A DNA stretch of 64,000 nt. Source: JAJXWB01 sp965246795. GTDB lineage: Bacteria > Pseudomonadota > Alphaproteobacteria > Rhizobiales > Beijerinckiaceae. The stretch is from the NCBI GenBank assembly GCA_965246795.1, contig CBDFFN010000008.1:186001-250000 (forward strand), written 5' to 3'. Below, in pieces: positions 43,699-52,916 of the stretch (positions are counted from its first letter, which is position 1; each line of letters opens with the position of its first letter). The notes beneath the pieces are model-generated. The model did not search any database and was not told the origin of the DNA. It saw only the letters and a program-made list of their open reading frames with translations. Position numbers and translations under genes: made by a program.

Positions 43699-44826
43699 TC
43701 ATCCCCGTGTGGGGTCGATCAAGAACTTCTCTCCTGTCGCCTTGCGCTCGTAAGCGCGCAAGACTTCTGGGTCGAGCGCCTCGGCAAGGCCGATTGTGCG
43801 CGTGTAGTGGCTCGCAAAGGTGGTGGTCAGTTCGTCCACAACGCGCTGCTTCAGCCGCGTCTGCACCTCGCGGCCGGCCTTCTGCAGGAACGGCGTCAGC
43901 AGCCAGCCCGACACGCTCCACTGGAAACCGAAGGCGAGGCGATTGAGCGTCGTCGGCGATAGATCGAGCCCACCGTAGATGTAGAGTTGCTTGAAGGCGT
44001 TCGAGCCGTAGCGGCTGTACTCCTTCATGTTGCGGCTCGCGGCCTGTTCCATCGCCTGCATGATATCGCTGCCGAGTGAGCCGCCGCCGATAGCGTCGAA
44101 GGCGATCGTCGCGCCGGTCTCCTGCACCGCGTCGACCAGGCGCTTGCGAAAATCTTCGGCCTTGCTGTTGAGGACATATTTCGCGCCGATCTTGCGCAGG
44201 ATCGCCTCCTGTTCGTCGGATCGCACGATGTTCACAAGCGGTACACCATCTTTCGTACAAATCTTCTGCAGCATCTGGCCGAGATTGGACGCCGCCGCGG
44301 TGTGGATGATGGCGGTGTGCCCCTCGCTCTTGGCCGTTTCGACGAAGCCGAGCGCGGTCAGAGGATTGACGAACATGGATGCGCCGTCGGCCGCGCTCGC
44401 GCCTTGAGGCAGGGGCGTCACATCGCGCATCCGCAGCTTGCGGTAATCGACATACATGCCGCCACCGAGCATGCCGACGCGTTTGCCTTCTAGCGCTTTG
44501 GCGTTTGCGCCGGCGGCGATCACGGTGCCCGCACCCTCGTTGCCGACCGTCATCGATTGCCCGAGCCGTGCCTTCAAAGCGGATACGCGACCCTTCGGCA
44601 CCTCGAAGGTCAGTTCCGGCCGTCCGGCCGTGCCGCCGGCTTTCAGGGTCGAAACATCGGCCGGGCCGAGCAGAAGGCCGAGGTCGCTCGGATTAATCGG
44701 GGTGGCTTCCACCTTCACGATAACCTCGTCGTCGGACGGTACCTCGAGCGTCACCTCCTCGAGCGTCAGGCGGAGCGTCCCGTCCTCGTTCGCAGTCGAT
44801 CTCAGTTCGCGTCCCGTCACCGTCAT
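43699..44826 (-). CDS. Zinc-binding-dehydrogenase family NAD(P)H:quinone oxidoreductase-like protein
   Basis: A 375-residue medium-chain reductase of the quinone oxidoreductase group. The GroES-like N-domain has VKVEATPINPSDLGLLLGP and VGNEGAGTVIAAG; the cofactor domain has HTAAASNLGQMLQKIC and IAFDAIGGGSLGSDIM. The structural zinc cysteines of classical alcohol dehydrogenases are not evident, in keeping with zinc-free quinone reductases. The ATG at 44826 follows GGGAGG by 7 bases; the longer frame to 44946 would run into the divergent promoter. It is divergent from the diguanylate cyclase at 44976. Confidence 0.88.
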   Translation of the reverse strand: MTVTGRELRSTANEDGTLRLTLEEVTLEVPSDDEVIVKVEATPINPSDLGLLLGPADVSTLKAGGTAGRPELTFEVPKGRVSALKARLGQSMTVGNEGAGTVIAAGANAKALEGKRVGMLGGGMYVDYRKLRMRDVTPLPQGASAADGASMFVNPLTALGFVETAKSEGHTAIIHTAAASNLGQMLQKICTKDGVPLVNIVRSDEQEAILRKIGAKYVLNSKAEDFRKRLVDAVQETGATIAFDAIGGGSLGSDIMQAMEQAASRNMKEYSRYGSNAFKQLYIYGGLDLSPTTLNRLAFGFQWSVSGWLLTPFLQKAGREVQTRLKQRVVDELTTTFASHYTRTIGLAEALDPEVLRAYERKATGEKFLIDPTRG

Positions 44827-44975
44827 GATTTGCCTCCCGATGTTCCTTGCCGTGCTTAGAACACAGACGCGCGGGAAAGCCACGCGGGCGAGATAACGAA
44901 AGGAGGCGACGATCCCGACAATTCGAATTGCTGGTTTTATCGTCAAATTAAGGTGCCACCGGCAATCTTGGACCG

Positions 44976-46874
44976 ATGCGCCCGAAACACGCGTTCCTCA
45001 GGGTCCTGCGGCTCACGAATTCCTTGCGGATCGGGACGGCGCTCGGCGCATTAATCGGCATCGGCATTCTTGCTGCGACGGCCTATATCGTGGTCGATGC
45101 GCGGCGTGACGCCCTCGCGGCTGCCGATCGCGAGGCGAACAACGTCACATCGTCGATACGCCGCGACATCAGCCGCAACCTCGAAATGTTCGACCTTTCG
45201 CTCAAGGGCGTGTTGTCGGCTCTGGCGGACCCGGAAGCGAGGCAGTTGACCGGTTCTGCGCGGCATCTCGCACTTTTCGATAATTCCGCTCGCGCGACTT
45301 ACTTCTCCTCGATCCTCGTCATGGACGAAAACGGCGCGATCGCCGAAGATTCTTGGTCGATCTATCCTCGACCCGGCATTTTCGCCGACCGTGAGTTTTT
45401 CCGGCACCATCAGAACAGTGAGAGTGGCGAGCTTTTCGTCAGCCAGCCTTTTATGAGCCGGTTGACGTCGAGCCGCGTGATCTCGATCAGCCGTCGCATC
45501 AACAAGCAAGACGGCACCTTCGGCGGTCTCGTCATAGGCACATTGCGAACGAAATATTTCGAGCACCTGTTCGACTCGCTGTCACTCGGCCCGACCGGCG
45601 CCATCGCGGTCATTCATTCCGATGGAATGGTCGTGGAGCAGCGTCCGCCTGCTCTCGACACGGGCGAAGGCGGAATCGGCCTTGACGTAGGTCGCCTCCT
45701 GCACGCGACGAACGACAGGGTCGCAAGCGATTTTGCGAAAGACGGCGTGGCGCGCCTGTATGTCGTACGACAGGTCGAAAATCTGCCGCTGCATGTCGTC
45801 GTTGGGCTTTCGATGACGGATATTCTCGGACCTTGGCGGCGCAAGGCTATCGTCACGGTGGGCGGGACACTCGTTCTCATCAGCGCCTTGCTCGTGCTCG
45901 CGATCGTTTCGGTTCGCGAGATGGAGCGCCGGCGGCGATCGGAGCGGCGCGCGCTCTCGAGCGAAGCTCGATACCGGCTGCTTGCCAGCAACTCGAGCGA
46001 CGGGATCGTCGTGCGTAACGCCGACGGGTACCGGCTCTACGCGTCGCCGGCCTACTACCGCATTATTGGACGCACGGCGGAAGACCTCGGCCAGCGTCGG
46101 CTGCTGGAGTTTCTCGACGAGGACGGTCGCATCGCGGTGCAGAATACGTTCGAGCGCCTCAAGGCCGGCGAGCAGAACGTCATCGAGAGTTTCCGGTGCC
46201 CGCGTCCGGACGGTTCTTCCGTTTGGGTCGAGGCCATCTCGAGCCCGATCTACGACGATGACGGCGCTCTCAAGGAAGTTGTCACAAACGTCCGCGATGC
46301 GACGGACCGCAAACTCGCAGAGGAAAAGCTGGAAGAGGCCGCGAGCACCGATCGCGTCACTGGTATCGCCAATCGCCGGATATTTGACGAGCGCTTTTCA
46401 AGCGAGTGGCGGCGCGCGTCCTATGAACAGATGCCGCTATCTCTGCTGATGATCGACGTCGATCACTTCAAGGGTTTCAACGACCGCTACGGACATCTGC
46501 TCGGCGATGTCGCGCTCAAGCAGGTTGCAGCCGTTACGGTTGCGCAGCTCCATCGCGCACGGGACTTCGCCGCGCGTTTCGGCGGCGAAGAATATGTCGT
46601 CGTCCTGCCGGAGACGTCACGCGAAGATGCGCTCGCCATAGGCGAGAAAATCCGACGCAGCGTCGCCGCAACCGCAGTCGTGGACGGAAAGGATGGCGGC
46701 CTCAGAATCACGGTAAGCGTCGGTGTCGCGACAATCTGGCCGCAGGTCGATTATCGCGAGACGATCCTGATCGAGATGGCCGATGGCGCGCTCTACGATG
46801 CGAAAGCGCGGGGCCGCAACCAGTGCGTGGTCGCGTCGGGCAGGCTCGCGCGGCTCAGCAAAAACGCGGCCTGA
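44976..46874 (+). CDS. Membrane diguanylate cyclase with dCache-like sensor, PAS and GGDEF domains
   Basis: A 632-residue sensor enzyme that makes c-di-GMP. Order: TM helix about residues 20-40; an extracytoplasmic dCache-like domain to about 285 (FADREFFRHHQNSESGELFV, VISISRRI); second TM about 288-310; coiled linker; PAS domain about 330-445 (RYRLLASNSSDGIVVRNADG); GGDEF domain about 455-620. The catalytic motif is GGEEY near residue 534, an active variant, and the N-terminal DHFKGFNDRYGH is intact. No RxxD inhibitory site is obvious five residues before the motif. Ligand of the sensor is unknown. Confidence 0.93.
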   Translation: MRPKHAFLRVLRLTNSLRIGTALGALIGIGILAATAYIVVDARRDALAAADREANNVTSSIRRDISRNLEMFDLSLKGVLSALADPEARQLTGSARHLALFDNSARATYFSSILVMDENGAIAEDSWSIYPRPGIFADREFFRHHQNSESGELFVSQPFMSRLTSSRVISISRRINKQDGTFGGLVIGTLRTKYFEHLFDSLSLGPTGAIAVIHSDGMVVEQRPPALDTGEGGIGLDVGRLLHATNDRVASDFAKDGVARLYVVRQVENLPLHVVVGLSMTDILGPWRRKAIVTVGGTLVLISALLVLAIVSVREMERRRRSERRALSSEARYRLLASNSSDGIVVRNADGYRLYASPAYYRIIGRTAEDLGQRRLLEFLDEDGRIAVQNTFERLKAGEQNVIESFRCPRPDGSSVWVEAISSPIYDDDGALKEVVTNVRDATDRKLAEEKLEEAASTDRVTGIANRRIFDERFSSEWRRASYEQMPLSLLMIDVDHFKGFNDRYGHLLGDVALKQVAAVTVAQLHRARDFAARFGGEEYVVVLPETSREDALAIGEKIRRSVAATAVVDGKDGGLRITVSVGVATIWPQVDYRETILIEMADGALYDAKARGRNQCVVASGRLARLSKNAA

Positions 46875-46875
46875 A

Positions 46876-47787
46876 TCAAACCGCGACGACGGGATGGCGA
46901 ATGCGGCCGATGCCGGTCACTTCCGCTTCAACGATATCGCCCGGCCACAGCCACTCCTGCGGACTGCGTCCGGCACCGACGCCCGCGGGCGTGCCCGTCG
47001 CGATGATGTCACCGGGCTCCAGCGTGATGGCGGCCGCGATGTCGGCGATCAGCGTCGGCACATTGAACAGCATGTAGCGTGTGTTCGATCGTTGTTTTTC
47101 GACGCCGTTCACTGTTAACCAAAGATCGAGGCTGTGCGGATCAGGCACTTCGTCGGCAGTAACGATGCAGGGCCCAAAAGGCGCATAAGTGTCCTGCCCC
47201 TTGGAATAGATCCACTGGCCGGCGCGACGGTTGTCCCGCGCGCTGATGTCGATCATCACGCTGTAGCCGAAGACATAGCCGAGTGCGTCGGCGACGCTCA
47301 CCCTGCGCGCTGTGCGGCCCATGATGACGGCGAGCTCGACCTCCCAATCGAGTTGCTGCGTGATCGCCTTGTCGTGCTGGATGGCGTCGCCGGGGCCGAT
47401 GACAGATGTCGGCGGTTTCGAGAAGATTACCGGCTGCTTCGGTAGATCCGCATTCGTGTCGAGGGCGCGCGACGATTCCGCGACATGCTCGACATAGTTC
47501 AGGCCGATGCCGAAGATGTTCTTTCGCGGACGCGGGATCGGCGCGAGAAGTTTCACATTCGCAAGAGGTAGCGCGCTGCCGACCGGCCAGCGATTACGGA
47601 ATTCGTCAAGCGCGCCGCGCAACGCACTCAGCGCAGGCGGCCCCAGATCGATGAAGTCGAGCATCGTCGATGGAAGCGCCACGGATACTCCCTCGCCGAT
47701 CGACTCGACGTCGACCAGAAGGTCGTCCTCGATCACGCCAAGCCGCGCGGCAGCCTCGATTGTTGCGCGATAGGTAACGAGACGCAT
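46876..47787 (-). CDS. Fumarylacetoacetate hydrolase family protein
   Basis: A 303-residue metal-dependent hydrolase/decarboxylase of the FAH superfamily, which includes acylpyruvases and aromatic meta-pathway hydratases/decarboxylases. Seen: IFGIGLNYVEHVAESS, PVIFSKPPTSVIGPGD, the metal site DWEVELAVIMGR (Glu-x-Glu) with Asp in VMIDISARDNRR, WIYSKGQDTYAPFGPC and ATGTPAGVGAG. The stop lies 2 bases from the end of the diguanylate cyclase gene, converging. The substrate is not determined. Confidence 0.9.
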   Translation of the reverse strand: MRLVTYRATIEAAARLGVIEDDLLVDVESIGEGVSVALPSTMLDFIDLGPPALSALRGALDEFRNRWPVGSALPLANVKLLAPIPRPRKNIFGIGLNYVEHVAESSRALDTNADLPKQPVIFSKPPTSVIGPGDAIQHDKAITQQLDWEVELAVIMGRTARRVSVADALGYVFGYSVMIDISARDNRRAGQWIYSKGQDTYAPFGPCIVTADEVPDPHSLDLWLTVNGVEKQRSNTRYMLFNVPTLIADIAAAITLEPGDIIATGTPAGVGAGRSPQEWLWPGDIVEAEVTGIGRIRHPVVAV

Positions 47788-48027
47788 CGATCGATCTCAC
47801 ATGTTTAAAAGGCGTCGGATGCATGTCGCCGAACGCACCGGCTGACAAGGCCGCAGGTCAGGGACGCAGCCGAAACCCACCGAATCGACGGGCGCACACA
47901 GCCCGGTCGACACACTAAATGCCAAGTCCAAGCTTGAGGCATTTTGCTTTTATAAACAAGTGTCAACGGCGGTTGCCGGGCTAAGTTGAGCGGGCTAGTT
48001 TGTGTTGCACAGGTCGGTGAAGCCCGT

Positions 48028-49194
48028 ATGTCGCGTTGGGTTGTTCTCTGGGTTCTGTTTTTCGTGCGTACGGGAATGGGCTTCCAGTACCAGACACCCG
48101 CTGCCATCGGGCCGCTGCTGCAATCGCAGTTCGGCCTTCCGCTCGACCAGTTCGGTCTTTTGGTCGGTCTTTATTTTTTCACCGGCCTCGGGCTCGCAAT
48201 TCCCTCCGCCGCGCTCGGCTCCGTCATCGACGAAAAGAAGGCTGTCACCATCGGGCTGATCCTGATGATCGCCGGCGCGCTGTGGTCCAGTTTCGCGTCG
48301 GGTTGGGGTGGCCTCGTCGGCGGTCGGCTTCTCGCAGGGACGGGGGGCGTCCTTATTAACGTGCTGCTGACGAAGATCGTCGCCGATTGGTTTTCGGAAG
48401 GAGGCCTCGCGAACGCGATGGCGATTTTCGTGAATTCCTGGCCCGTGGGAATCGCGATTGCCTTGCTCGTCGTGCCGTTCCTGGGCGTGCAGTACGGAAC
48501 AACGGGAGCGTTTCTCGCCGGCGCGATCTGGGCACTCGCCGCGCTCGTCCTCATACAGATCGTGCCGTCGACGCCGGCCAGACAATTGGCCGGGTCCGCA
48601 GAATGGCCGAGTGCGCGAAACGGCCTCCGCGTCCTGCTCGCGGGACTTGTCTGGGCCTTCTGGAATGCAGCCTTCGTCATCGTGTTCAGCTTCGGTCCGG
48701 CGATGCTGCGAGACGATGGCTTTTCTCTCATTACCGCCGGCGGCGTCATCAGCCTCGTGATGTGGTTCTCGATCGTCGGTGTCTTTGCCGGCGGCGTTCT
48801 TGCCGACCGGCTGCGGCAGCCAGGCGTGCTGATCACGTCCGTCGGCCTGCTGCTGGTCGGCAATATCGTCTTGGCAAGCGGGCACACGGCGTCGATCGTC
48901 GTGTTCGCATGCCTCGGTCTGATCGTCGGCCTACCGGCCGGTGCGATCATGTCGCTTCCCGCGCGCATTCTGCCGCTCTCCGAGCGCGTGCGAGGGATGG
49001 GATATTTCTACACGGTGTTCTACGCGGTCATCGTGCTGTCGCCTATCCTCGCGGGCTATCTATCCGTGCGGACCGGCTCGACGCGCATCGCCTTTCTCAG
49101 CAGTGGCGGCTTTGCGATCGCCGGCCTCGTGAGTTTCGCTGCGCTCGTGCTCGTCGAACGCTGCTGGCAACCTCGCGCCGCAGTTACTGCGTAG
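48028..49194 (+). CDS. MFS transporter
   Basis: A 388-residue major-facilitator protein with about 12 hydrophobic helices. N-terminal half: FFVRTGMGFQYQTPAAIGPL and GRLLAGTGGVLINVLLTKIV; the inter-helix 2-3 region SVIDEKKAVTIGL replaces the usual G-x-x-x-D-R motif. The ATG at 48028 is preferred to a TTG at 47986. Relatives include cyanate- and small-anion-type carriers, but I cannot assign a substrate. The 240 bases before it hold no gene. Its stop overlaps the end of the FeeM-like gene on the other strand by 11 bases. Confidence 0.88.
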   Translation: MSRWVVLWVLFFVRTGMGFQYQTPAAIGPLLQSQFGLPLDQFGLLVGLYFFTGLGLAIPSAALGSVIDEKKAVTIGLILMIAGALWSSFASGWGGLVGGRLLAGTGGVLINVLLTKIVADWFSEGGLANAMAIFVNSWPVGIAIALLVVPFLGVQYGTTGAFLAGAIWALAALVLIQIVPSTPARQLAGSAEWPSARNGLRVLLAGLVWAFWNAAFVIVFSFGPAMLRDDGFSLITAGGVISLVMWFSIVGVFAGGVLADRLRQPGVLITSVGLLLVGNIVLASGHTASIVVFACLGLIVGLPAGAIMSLPARILPLSERVRGMGYFYTVFYAVIVLSPILAGYLSVRTGSTRIAFLSSGGFAIAGLVSFAALVLVERCWQPRAAVTA

Positions 49195-49918
49195 CGACTT
49201 CTGGCGCCCAGCCGATCTGCTTCGCCGACCATGTGGCGGCCTCGTTCGACGAGCGGCCGAACAGCATGCGCCGCTCTTTCTCGCTAGAGCGATAAAAGGG
49301 GTAGCGGTCCTGCACGCGATCGCGCTGCGCGAAATAGTCGAGGCCCATCGCGGCGATCGGTTTCTTCAACGTCGGATAGTCACGCGCATCGCACCACGGC
49401 GTGTGCCCGAAGACGCGACGATAGTAGGCCTGATGTTCCGATCGGATCGTTGCAAGAATCCAGTCGGCGCGAAAAAATTCGCCAGCCATCCATCCCGGAC
49501 GAACCGTAAGATACGGCATTTCCGGAAAGCGACGCGAAAACTCGAGTTTCGTGACGAATCGTGTGGGGTCGACGACCGTCTGCCCAATCGCGACCTCGGT
49601 ATCGAGAATGTCACCGAACACCGTGCGGGCCGGTAGCGGATCGTTCGGGGCGCTCGCGACGTGAAACCGGATCGAACTCGCGAGCTCGCCGTCGATGAAC
49701 ATGCCGATGATCCAGCAATTCGACGCCGTATCGAAGGGATCGTGGAACATCTGCGTCGGGTTCGCGGCGATCGCGCCCTCGCGCATGTAGGCGTCGTAAC
49801 GAAGCCTATAGATTGCGTCTTTCTCGGCCTGCGTATCGGCGCGTGAATATTCGACGCGTTCGAGGAGTTTCAGAACGCGATCGGCGAACCGAGACTGAAA
49901 CCTTGCAACGCTCGCCAT
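49184..49918 (-). CDS. FeeM/LuxI-like N-acyl amino acid synthase family protein
   Basis: A 244-residue GNAT-fold protein related to N-acyl amino acid synthases (FeeM) and more distantly to LuxI autoinducer synthases, which join an acyl-ACP fatty chain to an amine. Seen: AIYRLRYDAYMREGAI near residue 37 (the Arg/Tyr region matching LuxI), MFHDPFDTASNCWIIGMF with the Asp-x-Phe-Asp region, ELASSIRFHVA, and the C-terminal WCDARDYPTLKKPIAAMGLDY. A product signal or lipid is inference. Two c-di-GMP enzymes and a small unknown gene lie nearby. Confidence 0.78.
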   Translation of the reverse strand: MASVARFQSRFADRVLKLLERVEYSRADTQAEKDAIYRLRYDAYMREGAIAANPTQMFHDPFDTASNCWIIGMFIDGELASSIRFHVASAPNDPLPARTVFGDILDTEVAIGQTVVDPTRFVTKLEFSRRFPEMPYLTVRPGWMAGEFFRADWILATIRSEHQAYYRRVFGHTPWCDARDYPTLKKPIAAMGLDYFAQRDRVQDRYPFYRSSEKERRMLFGRSSNEAATWSAKQIGWAPEVATQ

Positions 49919-50009
49919 GATCGAAACACCCGCCGCTAATCCAAGCAGATGTTAAGACAAAAGCAACCATAAAGAAATGGATCGGACGCAATACGTCGCA
50001 CGTGACGCG

Positions 50010-50375
50010 TCAGTTGAGGCGTGCGTGCAACAGATCGTGTGTGTCCTGCGCAACGATAGAAAACAAGTCGACAGCCGAAGCGTTGCCGTGAGTTTTATTT
50101 TCGGCAATTCTGTCGAGCGAGCTTTCGCTCAACGGCAGCGCATTCATCCGCGCCCAATCGAGAAGCGTGCGAAAGTCAACGACGAGGAGCGACGTCTCGA
50201 CGCCTGCAGCAGACAGGCCGATCTGCAAACCTTCGCGTTCCGCATACCAATCGTCGAAGTCGTCGTATTGCGTAAATCCAGGAGCGATTTGTTTCACACG
50301 AAGGAAATCGCGTCGGCTCAGTAAACCGATCGCGCGATTAACCAGTAAATATCGCTCATGGTTGTTACGCATCAC
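50010..50375 (-). CDS. Hypothetical protein upstream of the FeeM-like gene
   Basis: A 121-residue soluble protein beginning MMRNNHERYLLVNRAIGLLS with an acidic stretch FTQYDDFDDWYAEREGLQIG and a hydrophobic strand VETSLLVVDFRTLLDWARM. Composition and codon use look coding. It is on the same strand as the FeeM-like gene 91 bases downstream and may form a unit with it. I do not recognise the family and see no catalytic motif. Confidence 0.65.
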   Translation of the reverse strand: MMRNNHERYLLVNRAIGLLSRRDFLRVKQIAPGFTQYDDFDDWYAEREGLQIGLSAAGVETSLLVVDFRTLLDWARMNALPLSESSLDRIAENKTHGNASAVDLFSIVAQDTHDLLHARLN

Positions 50376-50459
50376 GCACCGCTTTATTTGTGGTGCGAAG
50401 TCTCGCTCGCAGACCCTTAATATTTACGCCACGGCTCTCCGCAAGCAGTCTTTTAAGAA

Positions 50460-52790
50460 ATGACGCAGAGAATTACCGCTTCCGATCACGAGGATCGCAT
50501 GTCCGAAGATCTGCCAAAAAAATCGCGCGCGAAAGACGCGATCCCGAGCGATCTCTACGTGCACCTCGTCCAGGCGCTCTTTGCGGACAAGAAGGCGCTC
50601 ATTCTCGGGTCTATCTGTACGGCGGTTTGCGGCATCGTCACTGTCCTCACGACGCACGACTGGACGGTCGGTGCAGTCGTCGTTGCGATGCTGTGCGTTG
50701 CATTGATGCGCATCGCGGACTTCTCGCGTTTCGCGATCCTCGCCGGCGACCTAGAATTGTCGACGGCGCGTCGTTGGGAGCTTCGATACACGGTTGGCGC
50801 CGCGCTCTACATGGCACTTCTCGGCGTTTGGACGCTGGCTGTCTTTCTAAGCATCGACGAAACCTTTCCGCGTCTTTTGGCCTTGAGTGCAACGCTCGGC
50901 CACGCACTCGGCATCGCGACGCGCAACTTTTCTTTCATTCGCGGCACCGACGCGCAGATCGTTGCCGCACTCGTGCCGCTCAGTTTAACGTGTTTCCTGG
51001 CCGGTGGCCGTTACATCGCGCTCCTGCCGCTGGTGCTGCTGCCGATTTTTGTCTTCATCAAAGGTTCGGCGGCCCGGCTACGCGAAACCTTTCTCGACGC
51101 AACGCTTCTCGCGCGCGACAAGACTGTTCTGGCCGAGCGCTTCGACACGGCCCTTAACAATATGTCGCACGGCCTGTGTATGCTCGATCGGCAAGGCCGC
51201 ATCGACATCGTCAACGAGAAGCTGCTGCAGCTTTTGGGCATGCGTCGTTCGGACCTGCCGGCGAAGCTGAACTTTGCTTTTGCGTTACGCGAGATCGTCC
51301 GTCGTGGTGGGCTCGGAGCATCCGATGCGATGAACTTGCGGCGTCTCGTTAAAGAGGGCGCGGACGGTCCACCAATTCTCGTGGATTACCGCAACGACCG
51401 CGCAGGCGAGATCACGGTGCGACGCATGGACGGCGGTGGGTCGATCATCGTCGCGCAGGACATCACGGATCGCCGCGAGTCTGAGCGCACGATTGATCGC
51501 ATGGCGCATGTCGATCCGGTAACCGACCTCTCCAACCGTCGCTGCTTCGAGGATCAGCTTACGCAATCGGTGCGCGCCTATCACGAGCGCAGACAACGTA
51601 CGGCGATCTTCTTCCTCGATCTCGACGACTTCAAGCAAGTGAACGACAGTCTCGGCCACGCGAGTGGCGATGCGCTGTTGCGCATCGTTGCCGAGCGCCT
51701 GACGAACATCCTGCGGCCTGTGGATCGTGTCGCGCGCTGGGGCGGAGATGAGTTCGCGATCCTGCTCCCGGACGCGCGTCCCGACCAGATTCCGTATCTC
51801 GCCAATCGCATTATCGAGGAAATCTCTAAACCTTGCACGCTCGCCGACACGGAGCATGTCGTCGGCGTCAGCATCGGCGTCGCCAGCATCCCGGAAGATG
51901 GGCTGGAAGCCAAGACACTCCTCAGCAAAGCCGACATCGCACTCTACGCGGCGAAAGCCGAAGGCCGAAGCAAATGGCGCGCTTTCGAGAGCGAGATGGA
52001 AGAGGCCGTCGTGCGGCGTCGCCTGCTCGAAATGTCGCTGCGCACCGCCGTCGCGATGGAGACCATCGACGTTTTCTATCAACCGATCATCGCTGTCGGC
52101 ACTGGTCAAATCGGCGGCTTCGAAGCACTTGCGCGATGGCAGCACCCGTCGCGCGGCATCATCTCGCCAGGCGAGTTCATTCCGCTTGTCGAGGAACTCG
52201 ACCTGATGGAGAAGATGGGCGCAAGTGTTTTACGCAAGGCTTGTGCGTTCTGTCTGACATTGCCGGTCGACATGCGCATCAGCGTCAATCTTTCGACGAC
52301 GCAGTTTTGGAAAGGCGACATCGTTCAGACGGTACGTCGCTGCCTCGATGAGACGGGCCTCGCAGGTTCGCGCCTCGATCTCGAGATCACGGAATCGATC
52401 CTGCTCGACGATCGCGCGTCGACGCGCGCCGCGATCGTTTCGTTACGCGAGCTCGGCGTATCCATCTCGCTCGACGATTTCGGCACGGGTTACTCCGGCC
52501 TCGCCTACCTTCTGAAGGTGCCGCTTGATCGCGTGAAGCTGGATCAAGCCTTCACGCGCCGTATCGCGGCGGAAGAGTCGGCGCGCATTCTGGTCGAAGG
52601 CATTGCCGACATATGCAAGCGCCTCCACATCGACGTGTTGATCGAGGGCGTCGAGACGCAAGACGAATTTCAATGCATCAAGACCTTTGCCGGCATCGGC
52701 GAGGCGCAGGGCTATCTATTCAGCCGCCCGATCCCGGCGCGCGATGTGCCAGCGCTGCTGGAAAGCGCTGCTCCGGGCCTCGCTGCTTAA
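50460..52790 (+). CDS. Membrane GGDEF-EAL protein (c-di-GMP cyclase/phosphodiesterase)
   Basis: A 776-residue dual-domain protein. About four hydrophobic segments occupy residues 45-200, then a PAS-like region (ALNNMSHGLCMLDRQGRIDI), a GGDEF domain with intact WGGDEF near residue 427, and an EAL domain from about 540: GFEALARWQHP, NLSTTQFWKGD, LDLEITES, LDDFGTGYSGLAYL, VKLDQAF, LIEGVET and QGYLFSRP, so the metal- and substrate-binding residues appear present. It could both make and degrade c-di-GMP. An alternative ATG lies at 50499 (MSEDLPKKS). It is divergent from the 121-residue hypothetical gene. Confidence 0.94.
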   Translation: MTQRITASDHEDRMSEDLPKKSRAKDAIPSDLYVHLVQALFADKKALILGSICTAVCGIVTVLTTHDWTVGAVVVAMLCVALMRIADFSRFAILAGDLELSTARRWELRYTVGAALYMALLGVWTLAVFLSIDETFPRLLALSATLGHALGIATRNFSFIRGTDAQIVAALVPLSLTCFLAGGRYIALLPLVLLPIFVFIKGSAARLRETFLDATLLARDKTVLAERFDTALNNMSHGLCMLDRQGRIDIVNEKLLQLLGMRRSDLPAKLNFAFALREIVRRGGLGASDAMNLRRLVKEGADGPPILVDYRNDRAGEITVRRMDGGGSIIVAQDITDRRESERTIDRMAHVDPVTDLSNRRCFEDQLTQSVRAYHERRQRTAIFFLDLDDFKQVNDSLGHASGDALLRIVAERLTNILRPVDRVARWGGDEFAILLPDARPDQIPYLANRIIEEISKPCTLADTEHVVGVSIGVASIPEDGLEAKTLLSKADIALYAAKAEGRSKWRAFESEMEEAVVRRRLLEMSLRTAVAMETIDVFYQPIIAVGTGQIGGFEALARWQHPSRGIISPGEFIPLVEELDLMEKMGASVLRKACAFCLTLPVDMRISVNLSTTQFWKGDIVQTVRRCLDETGLAGSRLDLEITESILLDDRASTRAAIVSLRELGVSISLDDFGTGYSGLAYLLKVPLDRVKLDQAFTRRIAAEESARILVEGIADICKRLHIDVLIEGVETQDEFQCIKTFAGIGEAQGYLFSRPIPARDVPALLESAAPGLAA

Positions 52791-52853
52791 GACACGGCGC
52801 AATCACAAAAGTCGGCGAATGCAACATTCAAAGAGCATCGCAGCATTTGAGTT

Positions 52854-52871
52854 TGTCATAACAATATGACA
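52854..52871. promoter_or_regulatory. Perfect inverted repeat upstream of the sulfatase/importer operon
   Basis: TGTCATA (52854-52860) and TATGACA (52865-52871) flank the 4-base spacer ACAA. The site ends 45 bases before the ATG of the substrate-binding protein, where an operator would block transcription. UTRA-type GntR regulators bind dyads of this size and one is encoded at 57124 in the same operon, so it is the most likely ligand. Confidence 0.6.
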
Positions 52872-52916
52872 GCTTGCCAACAAAGACCGACACACTCGGC
52901 ATCGCGGGAGGTTAAC

